6,964 nt of DNA from Janthinobacterium lividum (GCA_945864765.1 CAMBDR010000226.1:1-6964); one strand, 5' to 3'. Shown: positions 1 through 5,962, counted from the first letter of the stretch. Program-made: numbers and translations. Notes: a model not told the origin generated them from the letters alone.

Positions 1-27
1 AAAAAAAAACCGCCACTGGGGCGGTTT
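1..27 (-). terminator. Intrinsic terminator, minus strand
   Basis: Bases 7-14 (AAACCGCC) pair perfectly with 20-27 (GGCGGTTT) around a 5-base loop. Read on the minus strand, the GC-rich stem runs into a tract of T (complement of the A run 1-9). There is no T tract on the + strand side, so it ends leftward transcription. No minus-strand protein gene lies just to the right, which points to a short non-coding transcript. Confidence 0.85.
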
Positions 28-63
28 GAAATCTATTACCTTTGAGAGAGAATAGAGGAGACA
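1..63 (-). ncRNA. Candidate small regulatory RNA (about 60 nt)
   Basis: No family is recognised; the call rests on architecture. A sigma70-like promoter at 70-99 should start transcription near position 62-64 on the minus strand, and an intrinsic terminator with a long U tail lies at 1-27. The RNA would be about 60 nt. Its first bases are pyrimidine-rich and include CUCCUCU (complement of 54-60), which is complementary to Shine-Dalgarno sequences. A 6-bp hairpin (32-37 with 51-56) shows CUCUCUC in its loop, followed by an unpaired AU-rich linker and the terminator. A 5' seed, a hairpin and a U-rich tail are typical of Hfq-dependent repressor RNAs, but Hfq binding is inferred. No open reading frame of note lies inside. 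The window starts at the U tail, so the exact 3' end may lie just outside. Confidence 0.6.
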
Positions 64-69
64 GGCAGC

Positions 70-99
70 ATTATGGGGGTTGTCTAGACAAGTGTCCAA
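70..99 (-). promoter_or_regulatory. Sigma70-like promoter of the candidate small RNA
   Basis: On the minus strand the -35 box is TTGGAC (complement of 94-99) and the -10 box is CATAAT (complement of 70-75), separated by 18 bp. Each box matches the consensus at most positions. The predicted start is near 62-64, immediately before the pyrimidine-rich segment. Confidence 0.55.
80..91. promoter_or_regulatory. Palindromic operator candidate TTGTCTAGACAA
   Basis: This is a perfect 12-bp palindrome located wholly inside the -35/-10 spacer of the minus-strand promoter, where a bound regulator would block or remodel RNA polymerase. The TTGTCTAGACAA form resembles dyads bound by GntR-family (HutC/PhnF-like) regulators; that match is from memory of consensus shapes and is an inference. 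No regulator gene is present in the window. Confidence 0.45.
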
Positions 100-203
100 T
101 TTATTAATCCAATAACAGATATTTCCATTGTGAATAATTGCTTGCTCAGTGTCAATTCGCGCAAAATTATTCGGCCAGCCCCTGCACCAAAGTGCACGCG
201 GTG

Positions 204-209
204 TATAAT
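204..209 (+). promoter_or_regulatory. -10 box (TATAAT) for the DUF4198 gene
   Basis: A perfect TATAAT lies 42 bases before the chosen ATG at 252, giving a leader of roughly 36 nt. No good -35 box sits 17 bp upstream. The box lies inside the longer open frame that begins at 138, which argues against that upstream start. Confidence 0.4.
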
Positions 210-251
210 TTGGCGCTGCGCTGTTCGTGGCATTATTCTTGGTGGGGGAAA

Positions 252-1085
252 ATGAAGAACTTTTTATCTGGCATGCTGTTCATCGCGGCGATGAGCATTG
301 CACTGCCCGCGCGCAGCCACGAATTTTGGATGACCGCAACGGCAGCGGATGCGCCTGACAATGATTCAGTGGCATGCACCATGCACTATGGTGAGAATTA
401 TGACGGGCCACTGGTGGGTTGGGTAAAATCGTTTGTGCTGTCGCTGCGCGTGTATAGCAAAGGTAGTAGCGAAGATTTGCGCGAGCGTTTGAGTGAAGCC
501 GCCTTGCCCGCCATCAACCTGCGCTTTCCCAAAACCGGCAGCCATTTGATTGCGCTCGATAGCGCGCCCAGTATGATCACCCTCAGCGGTGAAAAATTCC
601 ACAGCTATCTGCACGAAGAGGGCCTCTATGCCATCATCAAACAACGCGAAGCGGCGGGTAGCGCAGCGACGCCGGGGCGGGAGCGCTATCGCCGTCACGT
701 TAAGGCTTTGGTCAAAACCGGGGGTGCGGCCGATGCCACGTTTGGCGTGCGCACCGGGCAGCGCATCGAGATCGTGCCCTTGCTCAACCCCTTCACCAGC
801 GCACCGGGCGCAACCTTGAAGTTTATCGTGCTGTTCGAAGGCAAACCGCTGGCCGATGTCTTGCTCAAGGCCTGGCATAAACATGATGACCAGGTGCTGC
901 AGATCAAAGCCCGTACCGATGCCGATGGCAAAGTGGATGTGACCCTGCCGTTTGCCGGCCCGTGGATGTTGAGCGCCGTGCATATGATCCCCGCGACCGA
1001 TACCAACGAGGCCGACTGGGATAGCCTGTGGGGCAATTTGACCTTTGAATTGCCGCGCAAGGCAGGGAAATCCCGACCACGCTGA
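252..1085 (+). CDS. Periplasmic DUF4198 family protein (putative metal-related)
   Basis: A 277-residue exported protein. The ATG at 252 is chosen because it gives a clean signal peptide (MKNF, hydrophobic core, ALPARS) and follows a purine-rich GGTGGGGGA; the frame is open back to 138 but that stretch is not signal-like. Cleavage after Ser22 would leave HEFW at the mature N-terminus, a hallmark of DUF4198. Other family landmarks follow: YLHEEGL near 119-125, ERYRRHVKALVKTG near 144-157, a GQ-IEIVPLLNP segment near 169-180, an FEGKPL strand near 195-200, TDADGKV near 222-228 and ADWDSLWGNLTFEL near 254-267. DUF4198 proteins are related to periplasmic or surface subunits associated with nickel/cobalt uptake, but most are uncharacterised. 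A metal-handling role is therefore inferred. No transporter or TonB receptor lies beside it, and it appears to be a single-gene unit. Confidence 0.85.
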   Translation: MKNFLSGMLFIAAMSIALPARSHEFWMTATAADAPDNDSVACTMHYGENYDGPLVGWVKSFVLSLRVYSKGSSEDLRERLSEAALPAINLRFPKTGSHLIALDSAPSMITLSGEKFHSYLHEEGLYAIIKQREAAGSAATPGRERYRRHVKALVKTGGAADATFGVRTGQRIEIVPLLNPFTSAPGATLKFIVLFEGKPLADVLLKAWHKHDDQVLQIKARTDADGKVDVTLPFAGPWMLSAVHMIPATDTNEADWDSLWGNLTFELPRKAGKSRPR

Positions 1086-1202
1086 CAATTCACACCCCCT
1101 TCACATTCAGCACATCAGCCAGACACAAGCGTTTTCTACAATGCGCTATTGATGATGAATGGATGCTTTTCGTCTATGGCTTTTGTATTCAGAAATTGGT
1201 AC

Positions 1203-1229
1203 AATTGAGAGCTGATTTTCTTCTCAATT
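1203..1229. other. Inverted repeat in the DUF4198-fimV gap
   Basis: AATTGAGA (1203-1210) and TCTCAATT (1222-1229) form a perfect 8-bp inverted repeat with an 11-base loop. It lies in the 284-base gap 1086-1369, which has no open frame I believe. The stem is AU-rich and only a short T run follows, so it would be a poor intrinsic terminator. It could be a weak terminator of the DUF4198 transcript or a protein-binding site upstream of fimV. No convincing fimV promoter was found in the gap; TTAATC-16 bp-TATTTT ending near 1336 is only a weak candidate. Confidence 0.3.
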
Positions 1230-1369
1230 TTGCGATAGAAACCTTCATTGTTTTGCATGTAATAAATGGCAAAAATATCAGTGATGTATGCACCGAAATT
1301 GAATGGATTAATCTCAGTTGGGGCGGGACTATTTTGTGACGGGGATGGGCAGATGAGAGGGACAGGTTG

Positions 1370-3805
1370 GTGAATATATTGGGCGAATTAGTCAGGTCTT
1401 GCCGCACAAGTGGGCGTTGCCTCGGCTATGGTATGTTGCTTTTGCTTGCCTTTAGTGCGCCATGGGTGGGGGCCGTTGGTTTGGGCGAGGTGCAGGTTCA
1501 ATCGAGTCTTGGCCAAACTTTGCGTGCCAGTGTTTCGATTTTGGGGGGGCAGCCCAATTCTATTTTACCTGGCTGCGTGAAAGCGCGTTTGCAAACGGTG
1601 GATGGCACCTTTATTGCCGCACTCAATGTGAGCGTGAGTGATGATGCTCGTGCATCGACCATCATCGTGAGTAGCCCCGCCAGTGTTCAGGAACCCGCGA
1701 TCACGCTGGTGCTGGAAGTGAGCTGTGAAACCCATCTTAGCCGTCATTATCAACTCTTGCTTGATCCGCCGGAAAACCTGCATCCGGGCCTGCCGCAAAT
1801 AAAAAATACCCCCGTGGTGCGAACGGCTGAAGTTGTGCCCAATGTTGCGCCCAATGTTGCCGAACCCGTTGTGCGGCAACGCAGCAAAGCCTTGGCGAAC
1901 AAGGAGCGCGTGCAGCCGCCCACAGCCAAGCCCCAGACGCCCCAGACCAGTGTGGATACCCGTGAGCGCCGCCGCGAAGTGCGTAATGTGCTCAAAATGG
2001 ATGCGCCCGGCAGCAAATCTGCGGTTGTGCCACTGCCCGACGGTGCCGCCTTGCAATTGGTATTGAGTCGGCGTTTGCGCAATGATTCAAGCCCGGTCGC
2101 CAGTGTGGCGCAAGAAGTGTTTTCCGATAAGGTACGGCAACAGCAAAATCAAGCGGTGCTGACCGAGCTTGAACGCTCGGAAATGAAACTCATGCAGCAG
2201 AAAATTCAAAGTTTGGCCGGGGAAATTAGCCGCCTCCGGCAAGTGCAGGCCCAGCCCCAAGCCCAAGCCCAACCACAGCCCCAGCCACAAACCCAACCTC
2301 AAGTTCAGCCACAAACTCAGCCACAAACTCAGCCACAAACTCAGCCACAAGCGCAAACCGAACCGGAGCCGCCAGCCCTACCGCAAGCCGAACCCGATGC
2401 GCAAGCGGATTCTGTGCCAACCACACCGCCAGTATCGGTCAAACTTCCGGAGCCGGCGCCAGCGGCGGCGCAAGACCGCATCATCATTTTAGCCGGCCTC
2501 GGCATTTTAATCCTGGTGGGGGTTTGGTTTGCCTACAGAAAACGGCAAGAAAAACACGACTTGAAATTTGCTACCAGCAGCATGTTTCATGAAACCGACA
2601 TGCCGCGTAACTCCGTGCTGGATACGGCAGGGGGAAAGAGTATTGATACCAATAGTAGTGTTTTTAATTCGAATTTTATGCCCTCTGCCAGCCAGCTCGA
2701 TACCAATGAAGTTGATCCGGTGGCGGAAGCGGGGGTGTATATTGCCTACGGGCGTGATGTACAAGCGGAGGAGATTTTGAAGGAAGCAATACGGCTGGAC
2801 CCTGATCGTCACGCTGCGCGTGTGAAGCTGTTGGAAATTTACGCCACGCGCAAAGATACCCGATCATTCGAAGTGCAAGCCAGCGAGTTGTATAGCATCA
2901 CCCAGGGCGAGGGCGAAGATTGGGAGTTTGCCGCCAGTATTGGCCTGAGTATCGACCCCACCAATCCCTTGTATGGTGGCGCGAAAGACGAGAGTGCAAT
3001 CGTGGCAGCCCGGCCAGGTGTGGCCCGGCCAGATGAGCCGTCGGTTGCGCTGCGCGACCCATGGCACAATACGGTGATGCCAGTTGATTTGCAGGCAAAT
3101 GTGATGGATCACCTGAGCGAGAGTGAGCTCAAACCCGCCAATGACGTGATTCATGAGGTGGATTTCGACCTGGGTAAGTTGACGTTTGAGTTGCCAGCCG
3201 AGCCAGCCGAATCGGCCGAATCAGTCGCACCAAGTGCCACACCGATTGCGCCAGAACTATCGTTCGATTTGGAATTTGATCCGGTTTTGCCAGCCACGAT
3301 GGAGCCTGATCTGCCTGAGCCAGAACTGCCCGAGCTGCAAGACATGCAGGCAATGCAAGACCTGCCGGAGATGCCGGAGCTGGACGAATTTAATTTCGAA
3401 TTACCTGATTTGGCGCAAGACGATGAGGAAATGATTGTTGCCTCACTCCCGGTGGAAGACGATGGATTGGGCGCTTTGTTTGTAGCCGAGCCACCCGTAG
3501 AGGAACTGGCCGCACCCTTAGAGGAACTGGCCGTACCCGTAGCGGAATTGGTCGCACCCGCCGTCGAGGTTAGTCCCGCTGAAGTGGCGGATGTCGAGCC
3601 GCCACTGGAAAATATGATGGCCGTTGGCCCGGAGAGCGAGCCTTTTTCGAATGTGATCGAAATGGCGACCCGGATTGATTTGGCGATTGCTTACCAGGAA
3701 ATTGGTTATAAGGAAGGTGCGCGCGAATTGATCGATGAAGTGATCAAAGGCGGTACGCCCGAGCAAATCGAACGAGCCAAAGCAATGCGCGCCAAGATTG
3801 CCTGA
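1370..3805 (+). CDS. fimV: FimV/HubP-family polar landmark protein
   Basis: An 811-residue single-span membrane protein. It starts at GTG 1370, or at TTG 1367 three bases earlier; AGAGG at 1356-1360 is the ribosome site. A signal peptide ends near Ala35 (WVGA), followed by the FimV periplasmic core (VGLGEVQVQSSLGQTLRA to LLDPPE, about 36-135) with two cysteines near 69 and 119. A basic, proline-rich linker and a coiled-coil-like stretch (about 245-292) lead to a Gln/Pro repeat (about 292-330). One transmembrane helix follows (about 370-389, then RKRQEKH), then an acidic cytoplasmic region with a TPR-like segment (about 452-510) and degenerate FDL-F/FELP motifs. The conserved FimV C-terminal domain (about 762-810, with DLAIAYQEIGYKEGARELIDEV) ends the protein. 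No LysM domain is visible between core and membrane, unlike the well-studied homologues. FimV/HubP proteins recruit pilus, chemotaxis and signalling factors to the pole; partners here are inferred. Confidence 0.9.
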   Translation: MNILGELVRSCRTSGRCLGYGMLLLLAFSAPWVGAVGLGEVQVQSSLGQTLRASVSILGGQPNSILPGCVKARLQTVDGTFIAALNVSVSDDARASTIIVSSPASVQEPAITLVLEVSCETHLSRHYQLLLDPPENLHPGLPQIKNTPVVRTAEVVPNVAPNVAEPVVRQRSKALANKERVQPPTAKPQTPQTSVDTRERRREVRNVLKMDAPGSKSAVVPLPDGAALQLVLSRRLRNDSSPVASVAQEVFSDKVRQQQNQAVLTELERSEMKLMQQKIQSLAGEISRLRQVQAQPQAQAQPQPQPQTQPQVQPQTQPQTQPQTQPQAQTEPEPPALPQAEPDAQADSVPTTPPVSVKLPEPAPAAAQDRIIILAGLGILILVGVWFAYRKRQEKHDLKFATSSMFHETDMPRNSVLDTAGGKSIDTNSSVFNSNFMPSASQLDTNEVDPVAEAGVYIAYGRDVQAEEILKEAIRLDPDRHAARVKLLEIYATRKDTRSFEVQASELYSITQGEGEDWEFAASIGLSIDPTNPLYGGAKDESAIVAARPGVARPDEPSVALRDPWHNTVMPVDLQANVMDHLSESELKPANDVIHEVDFDLGKLTFELPAEPAESAESVAPSATPIAPELSFDLEFDPVLPATMEPDLPEPELPELQDMQAMQDLPEMPELDEFNFELPDLAQDDEEMIVASLPVEDDGLGALFVAEPPVEELAAPLEELAVPVAELVAPAVEVSPAEVADVEPPLENMMAVGPESEPFSNVIEMATRIDLAIAYQEIGYKEGARELIDEVIKGGTPEQIERAKAMRAKIA
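2305..2352 (+). repeat. 12-bp tandem repeat inside fimV (QPQT units)
   Basis: TCAGCCACAAAC is repeated perfectly three times (2305-2340) and followed by a near-copy (2341-2352). It sits in a longer Gln/Pro-coding tract from about 2248 to 2360. Each unit encodes four residues of a QPQT repeat, so gain or loss of units keeps the reading frame and would only change the length of the periplasmic spacer before the membrane helix. Confidence 0.85.
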
Positions 3806-3850
3806 TTGATCAGATATTGATCAGGTATTGATCAGGTATTGATCAATCAG
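3802..3850. repeat. 11-bp tandem repeats with four TGATCA palindromes
   Basis: Four units of ATTGATCAGGT or close variants start at 3805, 3816, 3827 and 3838. Each carries the palindrome TGATCA, at 3807, 3818, 3829 and 3840, spaced exactly 11 bp. The outer ends (CTGATTGATCA at 3802-3812 and TGATCAATCAG at 3840-3850) form a perfect 11-bp inverted repeat around a 27-base loop. The array covers the fimV stop (3803-3805), the 15-bp gap, the gntK stop (3821-3823) and the last codons of gntK. A role as bidirectional terminator is possible, but neither side shows a clear T tract. Confidence 0.8.
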
Positions 3851-4372
3851 CATACTGGCTTGTTGAATCAACTGATCCAAACCCGGGCCAACCTCAATTA
3901 AATGGACATCGGCTTCATCCAGCGGCTCTTCCATGCTGGCAAACTGGCTATCGATCAGGGTGGGGGCCATAAAATGGCCTTTCCGTTGATTAACTCTATC
4001 CTGAATGCACGTTTTGCTGCCCTTTAAATACAGCACCAGCGTGCGCAAACCCGCCGAGCGTAATACCGCGCGATGTTTTTGTTTTAAGCCCGAGAAGGCG
4101 AGAATGGTATGAATCTGGCCGCTGGCATTGCTTTGCAGCCGTTGTTTGATTGAGGCAACCCAAGGCGCGCGTTGTTCATCGCTTAAGGGGATGCCTTGTG
4201 CCATCAGTGCGCGGGATTGATCGGTATGAAAATCATCACCATCAAGAAATTGATAGCCATACTTTTTCGCCAGGGCAAGTGCAAGTGTCGATTTCCCCGT
4301 GCCGCACACGCCCATTACGATGAGTAGCAAGCAGCTTGCTTGCGGATTGGAAACTTTAACCAGGTAGTTCAT
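3821..4372 (-). CDS. gntK: Gluconokinase (GntK-type, P-loop)
   Basis: A 183-residue cytosolic kinase, the usual length for GntK, that transfers phosphate from ATP to D-gluconate to give 6-phosphogluconate for the Entner-Doudoroff and pentose phosphate routes. The order of motifs is diagnostic: P-loop GVCGTGKST (21-29), FLDGDDFH (42-49), MAQGIPLSDEQRAPW (57-71), a FSGLKQKHRAVLR segment (93-105), LYLKG (114-118), RKGHFM (130-135) and DSQFASMEEP (141-150). Two places depart from the common pattern: GVSGSGKS reads GVCGTGKS, and CSALK reads FSGLK. Neither removes the Lys or Ser/Thr of the P-loop. GAGG (complement of 4380-4383) lies 7 bases before the ATG. The gene stands alone, with no gluconate permease or dehydratase beside it. 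Its last codons lie in the 11-bp repeat array, which shapes the C-terminus LIDQYLINT. Confidence 0.9.
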   Translation of the reverse strand: MNYLVKVSNPQASCLLLIVMGVCGTGKSTLALALAKKYGYQFLDGDDFHTDQSRALMAQGIPLSDEQRAPWVASIKQRLQSNASGQIHTILAFSGLKQKHRAVLRSAGLRTLVLYLKGSKTCIQDRVNQRKGHFMAPTLIDSQFASMEEPLDEADVHLIEVGPGLDQLIQQASMLIDQYLINT

Positions 4373-4389
4373 GACAAAGCCTCGGGGTT

Positions 4390-4404
4390 ATTATTGCGAA
4401 TAAT
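4390..4404. promoter_or_regulatory. Dyad ATTATTGCGAATAAT upstream of gntK
   Basis: ATTATT and AATAAT flank a GCG centre, 18 bases upstream of the gntK start codon and therefore in its leader or promoter. It could be an operator for gntK or for the divergent + strand promoter candidate beginning at 4407. No clear -35/-10 pair for gntK could be assigned. Confidence 0.3.
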
Positions 4405-4406
4405 TC

Positions 4407-4434
4407 TTGGCATTCCATTAGAGTAACCTAAAAT
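4407..4434 (+). promoter_or_regulatory. Sigma70-like promoter candidate, + strand
   Basis: TTGGCA (4407-4412) and TAAAAT (4429-4434) are separated by 16 bp, giving a predicted start near 4441. It would read toward the diguanylate cyclase gene about 215 bases downstream, but a terminator-like hairpin intervenes at 4454-4487. Confidence 0.4.
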
Positions 4435-4453
4435 GGCGGTAATGTGAATCAAT

Positions 4454-4487
4454 ATGCGTCAGATGTGATGGAACACCACGCATTTTT
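4454..4487 (+). terminator. Terminator-like hairpin upstream of the cyclase gene
   Basis: ATGCGT (4454-4459) pairs with ACGCAT (4478-4483), and GTG/CAC can extend the stem inside with an asymmetric bulge. The right arm runs into TTTTT (4483-4487), so it works only on the + strand. No + strand protein gene lies upstream, so it may attenuate transcripts from the promoter candidate at 4407-4434 or end a very short RNA. The stem is short and interrupted. Confidence 0.35.
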
Positions 4488-4551
4488 GCGCCAGTTCCCC
4501 GATTTATCGATTAAAAATGGTGTCATGCTGTTGCCGAATCTTCCCTTAACA

Positions 4552-4557
4552 TATAAT
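4552..4557 (+). promoter_or_regulatory. -10 box (TATAAT) for the diguanylate cyclase gene
   Basis: A perfect TATAAT lies 97 bases before the ATG. The best -35, TTGCCG at 4531-4536, is only 15 bp away, so the promoter may depend on an activator. The leader would be about 90 nt and contains a 6-bp hairpin, ATGGCG (4591-4596) with CGCCAT (4609-4614), before the ribosome site GGAG at 4643-4646. The leader does not resemble a c-di-GMP riboswitch that I can recognise. Confidence 0.45.
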
Positions 4558-4654
4558 TGGATCAGTCTTTAAGATTTCAATTTGATCGTAATGGCGCGGC
4601 TTCATTGTCGCCATATGAAAAATCGGGGGCAATAATGATACTGGAGTCAAGTTG

Positions 4655-5962
4655 ATGAGTCTTTCGTATTCAGACGTGGCGCTGAAACCACATCCGATGG
4701 CACGCATCGGCAAAGAAGTATTGGTGATCGAAGATCATTCGACCCTGGCCAATTTGTTGGCCGGGCTAATGCGTGAGCGCATCGGTTGTGAAGTGCAGGC
4801 TGCCAACACCTTGGCCGAGGCGGTTGCCAAAATTCAGGCAAACCCGGATAATTTCGCGATAGCCATTTGCGATTTGCTTTTGCCTGACGCCCAGTTTGAT
4901 GAAATTATTGATACCGTGCGCAGCTATGGTATTGCGGTTGTGGCCATGACGGGCGAATTTTCGGCAGATTTTCGCGAGGTCATCTTAAAAAAAGACGTGG
5001 TTGATTATGTGCTCAAGGATAGTTTAAATGCACTCAACTATATCATCGATTTGGTGCATCGCCTCTATAAAAACACAACCCTGAAAGCCTTGGTGGTGGA
5101 TGACTCGGTTTCTTCCAGAGGCTTGCTCAAACGCTATTTGAGTATGCAGAATCTGCAAACTTTTCTGGCGGTGGATGGATCACAGGCATTAACCATCTTG
5201 CATGCCAATCCCGATATCAGCTTAATCATCACCGATTACGAAATGCCCGGTATGAATGGCATCACGCTGTGCAATGAAGTGCGCAAAAATTTCAGCAAAG
5301 AACAATTGTCAATTATTGGCGTCTCCGGTTTGGCCAGAGGCCAGCTTTCGGCAGAATTTTTGAAAAGTGGTGCCAATGACTTTATTGTCAAGCCATTTTC
5401 CTATGAGGAATTATTGTGTCGGGTGAATCAAAATCTGGATATGCTGGATTTGATCCGCGACAATCGCGCCGCCGCCAGCCGGGATTTTCTGACGGGCTTG
5501 TTTAATCGGCGTTATTTCTTTCAATTTGGTCACAAATTGGTGGCAAAAATTGGCAAAAATCAAGGCAATTTAACCGTGGCGATGATTGATATTGACCACT
5601 TTAAAGATATCAATGACCGGCACGGGCATGATATTGGTGACGTGGCCTTGATTCAGGTTGCGCAAGCCTTGCAATACCATTTCGGTGGCGATGGTCTGGC
5701 GCGCCTGGGGGGCGAAGAGTTTGCGGTGTTATTACCCGATCAAAGCCTGGCCAAAGTGGTGCAATTGCTGGATGGATTCCGCCTCTATCAGGAACAACAT
5801 CCGCTGCTTACCTTAAACGGCCAGTCAGAACCGTTAGAGGTCAGTATCGGTTGCGCCAGCCTTTCGGCCGACTGCCCTGATTTGATGCAACTGTTGAAAA
5901 AGGCTGACCAAAACCTGTATGCGGCCAAGCATCAAGGGCGTAATCGGCTGGTAACGAGTTAA
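4655..5962 (+). CDS. Diguanylate cyclase, REC-REC-GGDEF (PleD-like)
   Basis: A 435-residue cytosolic response regulator that should make c-di-GMP from two GTP when phosphorylated. It starts at ATG 4655, with GGAG eight bases upstream; a TTG directly precedes it. First receiver (about 20-135): acidic pair ED near 26-27, phospho-acceptor Asp near 73 (ICDLLLPD), Thr near 99 and Lys near 121 in DYVLKDS. Second receiver (about 143-262): DD near 149-150, Asp near 194 (TDYEMPGMNG), Ser near 224 and Lys near 246 in VKPFS. The cyclase domain (about 275-434) has DFLTGLFNRR, MIDIDHFKDIND and the intact active-site loop GGEEF near 352-356. The RxxD inhibitory site five residues before GGEEF reads FGGD, so its Arg is missing and product feedback at that site is unlikely. 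No histidine kinase gene adjoins it. Confidence 0.93.
   Translation: MSLSYSDVALKPHPMARIGKEVLVIEDHSTLANLLAGLMRERIGCEVQAANTLAEAVAKIQANPDNFAIAICDLLLPDAQFDEIIDTVRSYGIAVVAMTGEFSADFREVILKKDVVDYVLKDSLNALNYIIDLVHRLYKNTTLKALVVDDSVSSRGLLKRYLSMQNLQTFLAVDGSQALTILHANPDISLIITDYEMPGMNGITLCNEVRKNFSKEQLSIIGVSGLARGQLSAEFLKSGANDFIVKPFSYEELLCRVNQNLDMLDLIRDNRAAASRDFLTGLFNRRYFFQFGHKLVAKIGKNQGNLTVAMIDIDHFKDINDRHGHDIGDVALIQVAQALQYHFGGDGLARLGGEEFAVLLPDQSLAKVVQLLDGFRLYQEQHPLLTLNGQSEPLEVSIGCASLSADCPDLMQLLKKADQNLYAAKHQGRNRLVTS

Noticed and set aside
138..251. N-terminal extension of the DUF4198 frame
   Set aside because: It begins at TTG, contains the likely -10 box TATAAT, and would bury the signal peptide behind 38 non-signal residues.
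366..1088. Long minus-strand open frame opposite the DUF4198 gene
   Set aside because: It mirrors a gene with clear family motifs and a signal peptide. Its translation is Gly/His/Gln-rich with no recognisable domain or ribosome site.
2305..2352. CRISPR-like array
   Set aside because: The repeat is 12 bp with no spacers and encodes in-frame QPQT units in fimV.
2087..2426. Minus-strand leucine/valine-rich frames over the fimV Gln/Pro tract
   Set aside because: They are low-complexity antisense readings of the CAGCCACAAAC repeats, not membrane proteins.
3802..3850. Classical bidirectional intrinsic terminator
   Set aside because: The inverted repeat is strong, but neither strand has a T tract right after the stem; it is kept as a repeat with unknown role.
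4558..4654. c-di-GMP or other known riboswitch in the cyclase leader
   Set aside because: Only one 6-bp hairpin is visible, and no conserved aptamer pattern was recognised.
4647..4841. Minus-strand 64-residue frame over the cyclase start
   Set aside because: It is antisense to the first receiver domain, with no ribosome site or domain.
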